64,000 nt of DNA from Pseudomonas mohnii (GTDB lineage Bacteria > Pseudomonadota > Gammaproteobacteria > Pseudomonadales > Pseudomonadaceae): positions 4,510,501-4,574,500 of the forward strand of contig NZ_FNRV01000001.1 in the NCBI RefSeq assembly GCF_900105115.1, written 5' to 3'. The first letter of the stretch is position 1. Every line of letters starts with the position of its first letter. The notes beneath the pieces were generated by a model. It saw only the letters and a program-made list of their open reading frames with translations. It had not been told where the DNA came from and made no database searches. Position numbers and translations under genes: made by a program. Of the stretch, positions 8,782 to 17,286 are shown piece after piece.

Positions 8782-9882
8782 ATGAGTTTAGAAACAACCG
8801 CCGTCGTGGCGAAACCCGTGATCAACCTGCGGTTGTTCACCATTCGAATCATCACGGCCGTGGCGTTGTTCGCGGTGTTGGGCAAGGCCAACGTCTGGCT
8901 CGATACCGCCACCAACAGCATTCTGGCCCTGGGGTATCGGGCCTTGTTGTTGCTGCTGCCGTTGACGTTGCTGGTCCTCGGTCGCCGTTCCCTGAGTGTC
9001 ACGCTGCTGTGCGCTGCCGCCGGCCTGGTGCTGTTGGCCGTCACCCACAACCAGGGCGTTGTCATGTTTGCCGCGGCGCTGTTTGCCTACGGCATCGCGA
9101 TTGCCGGTTACCTGATCAAGAGCGAAGCAGCACAGACCAAGGAAGGCGCGGCCTACAACCGCGTTGCCATGAACATGGGCAGCCTGCTGGCCGGTCTGAT
9201 CCTGCTGTCGCCGCTGTTGACCCCGGGCATGTTTTTCCTCGGCGCCGCCAGTTTCGTCCTGTTGTGCCTGCCCATCGCCATGGGCGCGACTTTCACCACC
9301 GAAGCTGCAGTGGCGCGCCCGGCCAGCAAGGACGGCAGCGGTTGGGCCAACAAACTGCCCTGGGTCATCGCCGGCGTCATCATGGGCATCAAGCTGTTTG
9401 GCGTGTTCTCGATCCTGCCGCAAGCGATCCTGCTCAAGACCGGCGAACTGCCGGCCTGGTACGGCCTGATGTTGATCCTCAACAGCGCCGTGGTGGTCTT
9501 CGCGCAAGTGCCGGTCATGAAGCTGATCGAGCGTACCGGGCGCTTCAAGGTGCTGACAGTGATCGCCATCATCGTCGGCGGTTTTGCGGTGCTGTCTTCA
9601 CCGGCGGCGTTCCACGTCGAAACCCTGGTCGGCGCGCTGGTCTGGGTGGCACTGCTGTCCATCGCCGAGTGCGCGTTCAGTCACCTCGATTACTTCTCGG
9701 TCAAGCAGAACAACATGTTCGTCAAGGAAGTGTCCCTGGGCGTCGGCGCCGGGTTGACCGTGTTGATCATGCGGGTCATGCCGCCGCCCTATAACGCGCT
9801 GGTGCTGGCGGCCATCGGCGCTGGCGGGATTCTGGTCTGGTATTGGCTCAACCGTAAATCGATCGCGTCGCTGCACGACTGA
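8782..9882 (+). CDS. MFS-like multi-spanning exporter of the biosynthetic cluster
   Basis: A hydrophobic 366-residue protein with roughly 11-12 membrane segments, starting MSLETTAVVAKPVINLRL. The ATG at 8782 is preceded by GAGG at 8772-8775; longer in-frame extensions run into the regulatory region. The loop KSEAAQTKEGAAYN near the middle and the two-half organisation suit a major-facilitator permease, though the family assignment is by general appearance. As the first gene of the cluster, divergent from a MocR regulator, it most likely exports the product or gives self-resistance. Confidence 0.75.
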   Translation: MSLETTAVVAKPVINLRLFTIRIITAVALFAVLGKANVWLDTATNSILALGYRALLLLLPLTLLVLGRRSLSVTLLCAAAGLVLLAVTHNQGVVMFAAALFAYGIAIAGYLIKSEAAQTKEGAAYNRVAMNMGSLLAGLILLSPLLTPGMFFLGAASFVLLCLPIAMGATFTTEAAVARPASKDGSGWANKLPWVIAGVIMGIKLFGVFSILPQAILLKTGELPAWYGLMLILNSAVVVFAQVPVMKLIERTGRFKVLTVIAIIVGGFAVLSSPAAFHVETLVGALVWVALLSIAECAFSHLDYFSVKQNNMFVKEVSLGVGAGLTVLIMRVMPPPYNALVLAAIGAGGILVWYWLNRKSIASLHD

Positions 9883-9924
9883 GTCATCGCCGTTTCGGTT
9901 TTCATTTTGCAAGTCGGGGATTTT

Positions 9925-11205
9925 ATGAATACGACTTCATGTGTAGTAGTGGTGGGGTACAACGGCAGCCGGGTTCACGATGTCCAGAAGCTGCGCGATT
10001 TGTGCAAGTCGCTGTACAACGCGCGGCTCATTCTGCTGGTCGAGCAGATCCAGCCCCAGGACGATCAGGTCGCTGATCATGTTTGCAGTACATCGCTGGC
10101 CGAGAAAGACGTTCCGGCCTCTCTCGAACTGGTGGTCGGTTGCCTCAATGCCGATCGCTGGAAACTGATCGGGGTGCTGCCGTTTTCGGATCGCGGTGTG
10201 CTGCTCGGTGCGGCGCTGGCCAGCCATTTCGGCCTGCCCGGCATCACCCCGGCCGAGGCGCGGGCGGGGCTCGACAAACAGATTTTCCGCCAGCTCGAAG
10301 CGACGGCCACAGAGGCGCCCGAGGATTACCGGCCGATCCTTTCCACCCGGATCGAGAGCCTTGCGGAACTGCGTCAGCGCGTGATCGAAATGGGCGGCAA
10401 GGCGTTCATCAAGCCTGCCTGCGAAGGTGCCAGCCGCGGCTGCCGGGTCATTCGGCACCCGTCCGAGTGCGACGAGGCCTGGCAGGCGCTCAAGCCCTAT
10501 CGCGAGGGGGGCATCGTACTCGAAGAGTTGATCCAGAACGCCCGGGAATACAGCTGGGACTATGTCGCCGGAAGCACCTGGATCACCGAGAAAACCACCA
10601 CCGATGGCGCCTACCGCGCCGAGATCCAACAAGTGGTGCCCGCCCCGTTGGCAGCGGACGCACAGGCGCAGCTGATGGCCGCCGGCCGACACATGGCAGG
10701 GTTGGTATCGCAGGACAACGGGGCCTGGCACAACGAAGTTTTCCACAGGGCCAATCACCGCACCTCGGCGGTGGAAACCAACATGCGTCCCGGTGGCATG
10801 CACATCTGGGACCTGGCACGTAAGGCGTTCATCGACTTCGACCCGTGGGAGCGGTGGGTCCGCTGGGCCGTGGAAGGCCAGGTCGCCAACCACGATCCGG
10901 TGCCGCGCGGCTACTGCGGCATACGCCTGTTGCGAGCGAACACCGGCGGCATCCTGCGGGATGTACCGGACATCCCGTCGCTAGCCCGTTCGCTGAACAT
11001 CGAGCTGGTGGAAGCGGTGCTGACCAAGCACATCGGTGATTCGGTCAGTGCACTGGTGAAAGATAACTTTTCGTTCATCGGCCACATCGTGTTGTTCAAC
11101 GAGCGATACGAGGACCTCAGCCAGGATCTGTCGCGGCTGGCCGAGGCCATTGAATCAAGTGTCGGGATCACCAGCCTGGCCGCACCGGCAAGGGCTGTGG
11201 GTTGA
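9925..11205 (+). CDS. ATP-grasp amino acid/peptide ligase
   Basis: A 426-residue ATP-grasp protein of the kind that forms amide bonds through an acyl-phosphate, as in bacilysin BacD or carnosine synthase. Visible are the ATP-binding lysine in AFIKPACEGASRG (K163), the purine-site segment GGIVLEELI (about 195-203), and the metal-binding acidic pair and Asn in HNEVF and SAVETNMRPGG (E271, E284, N286). The N-terminal domain begins VVVVGYNGSR. The ATG at 9925 has GGGGA just upstream. It likely ligates the cluster's non-standard amino acid to a second amino acid or amine; which substrates is unknown. Confidence 0.88.
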   Translation: MNTTSCVVVVGYNGSRVHDVQKLRDLCKSLYNARLILLVEQIQPQDDQVADHVCSTSLAEKDVPASLELVVGCLNADRWKLIGVLPFSDRGVLLGAALASHFGLPGITPAEARAGLDKQIFRQLEATATEAPEDYRPILSTRIESLAELRQRVIEMGGKAFIKPACEGASRGCRVIRHPSECDEAWQALKPYREGGIVLEELIQNAREYSWDYVAGSTWITEKTTTDGAYRAEIQQVVPAPLAADAQAQLMAAGRHMAGLVSQDNGAWHNEVFHRANHRTSAVETNMRPGGMHIWDLARKAFIDFDPWERWVRWAVEGQVANHDPVPRGYCGIRLLRANTGGILRDVPDIPSLARSLNIELVEAVLTKHIGDSVSALVKDNFSFIGHIVLFNERYEDLSQDLSRLAEAIESSVGITSLAAPARAVG

Positions 11206-11266
11206 GTCGTGGAACAAGCAGCGGCGATCGATGTTTTTTGCAGTATTGATCAAGAGGGAAAAGTAA

Positions 11267-11761
11267 ATGAATGCACACATGACCTGTGATGAGCGCTTCA
11301 TCGCTCTGGCACAGGAATTTGACTATGACATCTACGGCGAGAACACCGCAGGCGGGCATTACGCGCCGCTGATTCGTCATCACGATGAACTGTATATCAG
11401 CGGTCTGGTGCCGCGCATGAACGGCATAATCCACTACCCGGGGCGGGTCGGACTGGAACTCGACATGGCGGACGCGCAGGCGGCCGCCAGCATCAGTGCA
11501 ATGCGGGGGTTGGCGCTGATCGTGGATGCCATCGGTTCGCTGGACAAGATCAAGTCATTGATTCGGGTAACGGTGTATGTGAAGTCCACGGCGGATTTTG
11601 TCGACCTCAGTGAAGTCGCCAACGGTGCGTCGGATGTGTTCAGACACGTACTGGGTGACGCCGGGAAACATACACGCACCACAGTCGGTGTTTATCAATT
11701 GCCAAAAAATGCGGCCATTGAAGTGGATATGATCGTGGCGTTGCGACCGTCGGCGTTATAA
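11267..11761 (+). CDS. RidA/YjgF-family protein
   Basis: A 164-residue member of the RidA (YjgF/YER057c/UK114) superfamily. Typical elements are ELYISGLVPR near the start, LIRVTVYVKSTADF in the middle and TRTTVGVYQLPKNAAIEVDM at the end, where the Arg and Glu of RidA imine deaminases are expected. Canonical RidA hydrolyses reactive 2-imino acids. In a pathway it may process an imine or enamine intermediate. It is longer at the N-terminus than housekeeping RidA (about 130 residues). It lies 61 bases after the ATP-grasp gene, with AGAGGG before the ATG. Confidence 0.88.
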   Translation: MNAHMTCDERFIALAQEFDYDIYGENTAGGHYAPLIRHHDELYISGLVPRMNGIIHYPGRVGLELDMADAQAAASISAMRGLALIVDAIGSLDKIKSLIRVTVYVKSTADFVDLSEVANGASDVFRHVLGDAGKHTRTTVGVYQLPKNAAIEVDMIVALRPSAL

Positions 11762-11844
11762 ATGAAATTGACCGGCTTTACACTGTTGAAGGGTTGGCCT
11801 AAGGTCGGGTAATACAGTTCGGCAGAATAAGTTGGAAGCAGCTA

Positions 11845-12330
11845 ATGAATAACGTTCAGGGTGCGTTTTTTTCATATAAGGACTTTCGCCAGAGTCTGGA
11901 TCGGCAACCGATCAAACCTCGTGTGTGGAGATGTTCCGAACTTGGCGATATGCGCCAGACCCTCGAGGCCAGCGACGTCGATATAGTTGCGCTGGCCCAC
12001 GATAATACGCTGGAAGGTTGCCAATTGACGCCCGGCATGGCGGTATCCATGCAATGGCTGGTGCCGGGTTCCACACTCGATGGCCATGCCCATGCCTGGT
12101 GGCATCTGTTCATTATCCAGTCGGGCAGCGGCACGTTGTCACTGGGGGATGCAGACGAGGTAAACATCGGCCCCGGGGATGTCTTGCTGGTGCCGGCCTG
12201 GACCCGCCACGGCTTCGTCAACACCAGCACCACCGAGGCGCTGGCCATGCTCAACCTCAGCAACATGCCGCAAATGGCATTGCTGTCCAATCATGCCGAC
12301 AACGTTGGCCTGATACCCCGCCCGCTGTAA
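11845..12330 (+). CDS. Small cupin protein of the biosynthetic cluster
   Basis: A 161-residue protein with one cupin barrel. Motif 1 appears as GSTLDGHAHAWWHLFIIQSG (about 71-90) and motif 2 as PGDVLLVPAWTRHGF (about 111-125). H77, H79, E/Q-less H83 and H123 could supply a metal site, though the exact ligands are uncertain. Cupins in such clusters act as small oxygenases, isomerases or, in some nitrogen-oxidation pathways, N-N bond-forming partners. It is the last gene of the first transcription unit; a strong terminator follows 21 bases later. Confidence 0.82.
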   Translation: MNNVQGAFFSYKDFRQSLDRQPIKPRVWRCSELGDMRQTLEASDVDIVALAHDNTLEGCQLTPGMAVSMQWLVPGSTLDGHAHAWWHLFIIQSGSGTLSLGDADEVNIGPGDVLLVPAWTRHGFVNTSTTEALAMLNLSNMPQMALLSNHADNVGLIPRPL

Positions 12331-12351
12331 TTTCTTCTCGGCTGCACACCA

Positions 12352-12381
12352 GGGAGTCCGCGTACGCGGACTCCCTTTTTT
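12352..12381 (+). terminator. Rho-independent terminator inside the biosynthetic cluster
   Basis: GGGAGTCCGCG and CGCGGACTCCC pair perfectly (11 bp) around TA, followed by TTTTTT. It separates the exporter/ligase/RidA/cupin unit from the enzyme genes downstream. Confidence 0.92.
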
Positions 12382-12428
12382 GATTTTTACGCACCTCAAA
12401 AATGCCCTCGGACAATTGAAATGCTCTG

Positions 12429-12464
12429 ATTTCTGTATCGATAGAAACAGATAATTTCTGTATC
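12429..12464. promoter_or_regulatory. Direct-repeat operator candidate before the second cluster unit
   Basis: ATTTCTGTATC occurs twice (12429-12439 and 12454-12464), 25 bases apart. ATAGAAACAG between them makes the first copy also part of an imperfect inverted repeat. It lies 77 bases before the GST gene, in the only sizeable gap of the cluster, so it probably belongs to the promoter of the second unit. Direct repeats at helical spacing are typical of MocR-family sites; assignment to either MocR gene is inference. Confidence 0.5.
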
Positions 12465-12540
12465 TGTTCAGCGCTTAATCAACTTACTACGATCGCTTCA
12501 AATGCAACGGATTAATGTGTTTGATGCAAGGGAGCGTTCT

Positions 12541-13185
12541 ATGGAAAGTACGAAATTAAAGCTGTATCTGGGTGCGGACTATGTCAGTGCTTTTGCCATG
12601 TCGGCTTTTGTTGCTTTAAAGGAAAAGCAACTTTCCTTTGAGCTGGTCACGCTGGATTTGAAGGCGCGTGAAAACTATCTGGAAAATTACCGCGATCTTT
12701 CGCTGACTTGCAAAATCCCGGTGTTAGTTCACGAAGGTTTTGCGCTTTCGGAGTCTTCAGCCATTGCCGAGTATCTGGAAGAGCTCGTTCCAGACTCAAA
12801 AAGAATTTACCCGCAAGACATCAAGCAACGCGCCCGTGCCCGTCAATTGCAGGCCTGGTTGCGCAGCGATTTGCTCGTGCTGCGCAGGGAGCGTCCGTTT
12901 GACCTGGTGTATTTCGGCAAGAAGGACACGCCGTTGTCCGACGAGGCCCGGGCCGCCGTCGACCGGTTGTTCTTCGTGGCGGACCGCTTGCTGGAGGAGG
13001 GCGCCGAGCACCTGTTCGGCGACTGGAGCATTGCCGACACCGACCTGGCGATCATGCTCAACCGACTGGTTGCCAACGGCGATCCGGTCCCGGCGCGCCT
13101 GGCGGCCTATGTGCAGCGCCAGTGGGATCGCGACAGCGTCCGGGCATGGATGGACTTAGAGCGCAAAGCGCCCGCCATCCAGTAA
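12541..13185 (+). CDS. YfcF-like glutathione S-transferase
   Basis: A 214-residue GST resembling E. coli YfcF. It has an N-terminal thioredoxin fold with the glutathione-site cis-Pro and Ser in KIPVLV and LSESSAIAEYLEELVP, then an all-helical domain starting RARARQLQAWLRSDLLVLRRERP. It ends with IADTDLAIMLNRLV. It opens the second transcription unit, with AAGGGAG at 12528-12534 before the ATG. In the cluster it may conjugate, isomerise or reductively open an electrophilic intermediate, or detoxify one. Confidence 0.88.
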   Translation: MESTKLKLYLGADYVSAFAMSAFVALKEKQLSFELVTLDLKARENYLENYRDLSLTCKIPVLVHEGFALSESSAIAEYLEELVPDSKRIYPQDIKQRARARQLQAWLRSDLLVLRRERPFDLVYFGKKDTPLSDEARAAVDRLFFVADRLLEEGAEHLFGDWSIADTDLAIMLNRLVANGDPVPARLAAYVQRQWDRDSVRAWMDLERKAPAIQ

Positions 13186-13210
13186 CCACCGCCAGTACAG
13201 GAGCGCTGCC

Positions 13211-14563
13211 ATGCAAGGACTGTCGGAGCACGAAAAATACAAACCCTATAACGCACGCACCATCCGCGACACGCCTTACTGGCAGCGGTTGACGCCGGCG
13301 TTGCAGGAGGCCATGACCGTGGTGGCCAGGGTCATGCCGTTTCGTACCAACGAATACGTATTGGGAACACTGATCGACTGGAACAACATTCCGGACGATC
13401 CGATTTTTCGCATGACCTTTCCCCACAAGGACATGCTGCTGCCAGACGAGTACCAATCGCTCAAGCAGTTGATCGAGCAGGACGACAGCGCCGCCATCAA
13501 GCGGCGGATCGAGGCGATCTGGCTGCGCATGAACCCGCACCCGGCGGGGCAGCTGACGCACAACGGCGTCACCCTCGACGGAAAAGTCCTGCCGGGCATT
13601 CAGCACAAGTACCGCGAGACCGTGCTGTTTTTCCCCGGTGCCGGTCAGACCTGTCATGCGTACTGCACCTTCTGTTTCCGTTGGGCGCAGTTCATCGGCG
13701 AAGAAGAACTCAAGTTCAATGCGCGCGAATCCCAGGAACTGGTGAGTTACCTGCGGGTGCACACCGAGGTCACCGATGTGCTGATCACCGGCGGCGACCC
13801 GCTGATCATGAACAGCCGATCCCTGGCCGGGTACATCGAGCCGCTGCTGGAATTGCCCCACCTGAAGAGCATCCGCATCGGCACCAAGTCGGTGGCCTAT
13901 TGGCCGCAACGATTCGTCACTGACAAGGACGCGCCGCAGTTGCTGGCGCTGTTCAAGCGGATCGTCGCGGCAGGGAAAAACCTGTCGATCATGGGGCACT
14001 ACAACCATCCGGTGGAGATTCGCCAGGACATTGCCCGTCAGGCTGTCGAACGCATCCGCTCCACGGGCGCGACCCTGCGCATGCAGGCGCCGGTGATCCG
14101 CCACATCAACGAAAACCCTGCCGATTGGGCGGCGCTGTGGACCGAAGGCGTGCGGCTCGGGGCGGTGCCTTATTACATGTTCGTCGAGCGCGACACCGGC
14201 CCCAGCCATTACTTCGCGATGCCGCTGGCCCGGGCGTTCGAAATCTTCCAGGCCGCGTACCGCACGGTGTCGGGCCTTGCGCGCACGGTCCGCGGGCCGT
14301 CCATGAGCACCTTCTACGGCAAGGTGTTGATCAACGGCATCGAGACTGTCGCCGGGGAAAAAGTCTTTGTCCTGCAGTTCCTCCAGGCCCGCGATCCGCA
14401 ATGGGTGTTGCGCACCTTTTACGCGCGCTTCGACCCGCAGGTGACCTGGTTCGATGACTTGCAACCGGCCTTTGGCGAGCGAAGGTTTTTCTTTCAGAGC
14501 GAGCCTGAGCGGTTGCTTGAGTCAGCGCCCGAATTGATACCGGTCCTGCTGCAAACGGCGTAG
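13211..14563 (+). CDS. KamA-type radical SAM amino acid 2,3-aminomutase
   Basis: A 450-residue radical SAM enzyme of the lysine 2,3-aminomutase family, which moves an alpha-amino group to the beta carbon using a 4Fe-4S cluster, SAM and PLP. The cluster motif CxxxCxxC is CHAYCTFC (C148, C152, C155), the SAM motif is TGGDPL (193-198), and the likely PLP lysine is K371 in FYGKVLI. The region where clostridial KamA has FVVDAP with a lysine-binding Asp instead reads TVRGPSMST. The other substrate Asp (in QCD of KamA) aligns near VERD. The substrate may therefore not be lysine. It starts 25 bases after the GST gene. Confidence 0.88.
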   Translation: MQGLSEHEKYKPYNARTIRDTPYWQRLTPALQEAMTVVARVMPFRTNEYVLGTLIDWNNIPDDPIFRMTFPHKDMLLPDEYQSLKQLIEQDDSAAIKRRIEAIWLRMNPHPAGQLTHNGVTLDGKVLPGIQHKYRETVLFFPGAGQTCHAYCTFCFRWAQFIGEEELKFNARESQELVSYLRVHTEVTDVLITGGDPLIMNSRSLAGYIEPLLELPHLKSIRIGTKSVAYWPQRFVTDKDAPQLLALFKRIVAAGKNLSIMGHYNHPVEIRQDIARQAVERIRSTGATLRMQAPVIRHINENPADWAALWTEGVRLGAVPYYMFVERDTGPSHYFAMPLARAFEIFQAAYRTVSGLARTVRGPSMSTFYGKVLINGIETVAGEKVFVLQFLQARDPQWVLRTFYARFDPQVTWFDDLQPAFGERRFFFQSEPERLLESAPELIPVLLQTA

Positions 14564-14594
14564 GACGAATCTTGAACACTGGGGAGACAAGGAC

Positions 14595-15467
14595 ATGAGC
14601 GGTATCCCGTTTGATCAACGCGAAGGATGGATCTGGCTCGACGGCGAGTTCGTCGAGTGGTCCCAGGCGCGCCTGCATGTGCTCAGCCACGGCTTGCATT
14701 ACGCGAGCACGGTGTATGAAGGGGAGCGCGTCTACAACGGCAAGATCTTCAAGCTGCGCGAACACAGCGAGCGTCTGTATCGGTCGGCGCAATGGATGGA
14801 TTTTGCGATCCCGTTTGAACTGGCCGAACTGGAAGCGGCCAGCCACGAACTGCTGCAACGCAACAACGTCAGCGACGGTTACCTGCGACCGGTGGCCTGG
14901 CGCGGCAGCGAGATGATTTCCACCTCGGCGCGCTTCAATCGCGTGCATGTGGCCATCGCTTGCTGGCAATGGCCGAGCTATTTCGATCCGGCGGCGCGCA
15001 TGGTCGGTATCCGGTTGAAGACCGCCACCTGGCGACGTCCACCGCCGAGCAGCAGTCCTTTCGAGGCCAAGGCGTCCGGGCATTACCAGATCGCCACACT
15101 GAGTAAGCACGACGCGGAAAACAGCGGTTACCACGACGCCTTGATGCTCGACTGGCGCGGCCACGTCGCCGAAGCCACCAGCGCCAACGTGTTCTTCGTC
15201 AAAGGCCGGACGCTGTACACGCCGGTGCCCGACTGCTTCCTCAACGGCATTACCCGGCAGACCGTGATCGAGCTGGCCACGGCCCTGGATTATCAGGTGG
15301 TCGAAGCGACGATTCTGCCGACGCAACTGGGCGACTTCGATGAGTGTTTTCTTACAGGAACCGCCGCCGAAATCACCCCCGTACAGAGCATCGATGAGCA
15401 GCACTATCGACCGGGTGATGCTTGTCGCCAATTCATTGCTGCCTACACCTCAACCGTAAACGCCTGA
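14595..15467 (+). CDS. Class-IV (branched-chain type) PLP aminotransferase
   Basis: A 290-residue fold-type IV aminotransferase related to IlvE and D-amino-acid transaminases. WIWLDGEFVEWSQARLHVLSHGLHY begins the fold (segments 12-36), the PLP lysine is K159 in EAKASGHYQIA, and EATSANVFFV (193-202) and CFLNGITRQTVIEL follow as in IlvE. Housekeeping IlvE would not normally be embedded here, so it probably transaminates a pathway intermediate or supplies the amino acid precursor. It lies 31 bases after the aminomutase gene in the same unit. Confidence 0.9.
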   Translation: MSGIPFDQREGWIWLDGEFVEWSQARLHVLSHGLHYASTVYEGERVYNGKIFKLREHSERLYRSAQWMDFAIPFELAELEAASHELLQRNNVSDGYLRPVAWRGSEMISTSARFNRVHVAIACWQWPSYFDPAARMVGIRLKTATWRRPPPSSSPFEAKASGHYQIATLSKHDAENSGYHDALMLDWRGHVAEATSANVFFVKGRTLYTPVPDCFLNGITRQTVIELATALDYQVVEATILPTQLGDFDECFLTGTAAEITPVQSIDEQHYRPGDACRQFIAAYTSTVNA

Positions 15468-15488
15468 TCAACCGCCAGGAATTTCACC

Positions 15489-16247
15489 ATGCCAAATCAA
15501 GGGATTGTTGCGTCCAAACCTTACGTCTCACTCGATCATCGCCATGAAGAATTGTCGACTCGTGGCTGGACTGTCCTGACCCCCGGCGAATTCGCCCATG
15601 ACGTGACAGGCACATTGCATGAGTTCGGTCCGATCATTCCGCAGTTCAACGGGCAAACGGCCTTTGCCATTACCCGCAAACCGGGCTACGAAGACTTGCC
15701 GTACTCCCAGAGCATGAACGGCATCGGCCCCCATACCGAAGCGCCGGTATACGGGCCGCCACCGCGTTACCTGGCCCTGCATTGTCACCATCAGGCGACT
15801 TGCGGTGGCGGGCATACCGGCTTGGTGGACGGTTACGAATTCCTGAAGTCCCTGGAGCGCACCGAGCCGGAACTGCGCGAGTGGCTGGACGACACGCCGG
15901 TGGAGTTCGTCGCGACTGCCAAACCCGGCGAACCTGCGCAAAGCCGGGTCAAGGAATACATCCTGACGCCGACAGAGGACGGCGATATTTTCCGCTTTAG
16001 CTACAACCAGTTTCACTACGGCGACGTGAATCCTTCCAAGGAAGCCTTGCAGCAATCCCTGGTCGCCAACAGCCGCTCCCCACTGGCCCGGTTTGCCACG
16101 CTCGGCGAGGCGTATTTCATCGAGCACAACATCCCGGTGCTGATTCCCGATGGCTGCATGCTGATTTGGGACAACTGGCGAATGATCCACGCCCGCAGTC
16201 GTTACACTGACCCGGCGCGCCACCTGACCCGCTATTGGCTGGCCTGA
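15489..16247 (+). CDS. TauD/clavaminate-synthase-like Fe(II)/2-oxoglutarate oxygenase
   Basis: A 252-residue non-heme iron oxygenase. The facial triad is visible as H82-T-E84 in GPHTEAPVY and the distal His H234 in WRMIHARSRY, with R244 or R248 near the end to bind 2-oxoglutarate. The H-x-E form, rather than H-x-D, is typical of the AsnO/VioC-type amino acid hydroxylases, suggesting hydroxylation or desaturation of an amino acid carbon. It is 21 bases after the aminotransferase gene and 66 bases before the diiron oxygenase gene. Confidence 0.9.
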   Translation: MPNQGIVASKPYVSLDHRHEELSTRGWTVLTPGEFAHDVTGTLHEFGPIIPQFNGQTAFAITRKPGYEDLPYSQSMNGIGPHTEAPVYGPPPRYLALHCHHQATCGGGHTGLVDGYEFLKSLERTEPELREWLDDTPVEFVATAKPGEPAQSRVKEYILTPTEDGDIFRFSYNQFHYGDVNPSKEALQQSLVANSRSPLARFATLGEAYFIEHNIPVLIPDGCMLIWDNWRMIHARSRYTDPARHLTRYWLA

Positions 16248-16313
16248 TTTTTCCGTCGCCCTTCATTCTTTTGGCGTACCCCTGGTGGGTACGCGTCTTA
16301 CAGGTATCGCGTC

Positions 16314-17273
16314 ATGCAAACAGCAATCGAGATCGCCAAGGTCGATCATCAACTGATCGTGCGGCTCAATCAGGCCTGGACCCGGCGCGCCACCGTCTGC
16401 TCGCCGGACAAGTGGTCGGTCGATGAAGTGTTCGACCCGGCGCGTCCGGATTACCCCGAGCGCATGGTGCCGTTTTTCCATCACCCCAAATTCCAGGCCT
16501 TGAGCGAAACGCTCAAGAGCAGCGTGGTGACCTGGGGCTGGATCGGCTACAACCTGCGCACCGTCACCGCCGAAGAGCACGTCGTGAATCCGGCGCTGAG
16601 CGTCATTGCCAACCAGTACCTGGGCAAGGACGACTGGCATTTTCGCGAGGCGATGCAGCAGACCCTGATCGACGAGCATTACCACACGCTGATGCACTTG
16701 CGGGCCATCGAGCGCACCAAGGCCGACCGGGCACTGGATCAGGATCTGGACTTGCCGCCGTCCGTCACCTACCTGCGCCTGCTGGCCCTGCGTGAATCGC
16801 TGGCCGAGCAATGGCAAAAGGATCTGGCGGCGATCACCTTTGCGGTGGTGGCCGAGATCAGCGTCAACGCCTATCTGGATCTGCTGGCGGACGACCAGAC
16901 CATCCAGCCGCAAAACCGTCGAGTGGCCGAACAGCACAACCGCGATGAGTACGCCCACAGCAAGGTGCTGGCCGAAGTGGCCAAGGTGATGTACGCCAAC
17001 ATGCAGCCGCCTCAGCAGGCATTTTTCGCACGCACCTTGTCGCAGGCGCTGAGTGCCTTTATCGCCCAGGACTACTCGATGTGGGAGGCGATTCTGACGC
17101 AGCTTGGGGTCGAAGACGCCGCGCTGATCATTGCCGACACCCGCGAGAGCAACAAGAACGCCACCATCATGCGCGACTACAGCGGCCTGCATCGTCTGGC
17201 GCAGGATCTGGGCATCAGCGAGCAGATCGATTTCGATTTTCGTCCGACCCTCAATACCACCGCAGCGGCCTGA
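16314..17273 (+). CDS. AurF-type diiron N-oxygenase
   Basis: A 319-residue helical diiron protein. All carboxylate and His ligands expected from the p-aminobenzoate N-oxygenase AurF pattern are present: E87 or E88 in AEEHVVNP, E121 and H124 in DEHYH, E181 in AEISVN, and H208, E212, H215 in EQHNRDEYAH. The H-x3-E-x2-H set reproduces AurF spacing. Family members oxidise an amine to hydroxylamine, nitroso or nitro, and related proteins work in the diazeniumdiolate pathways of pseudomonads and Burkholderia. The likely substrate here is the free amine made by the upstream aminomutase or aminotransferase. Confidence 0.9.
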   Translation: MQTAIEIAKVDHQLIVRLNQAWTRRATVCSPDKWSVDEVFDPARPDYPERMVPFFHHPKFQALSETLKSSVVTWGWIGYNLRTVTAEEHVVNPALSVIANQYLGKDDWHFREAMQQTLIDEHYHTLMHLRAIERTKADRALDQDLDLPPSVTYLRLLALRESLAEQWQKDLAAITFAVVAEISVNAYLDLLADDQTIQPQNRRVAEQHNRDEYAHSKVLAEVAKVMYANMQPPQQAFFARTLSQALSAFIAQDYSMWEAILTQLGVEDAALIIADTRESNKNATIMRDYSGLHRLAQDLGISEQIDFDFRPTLNTTAAA

Positions 17274-17286
17274 ACCGGAGGCGCCC

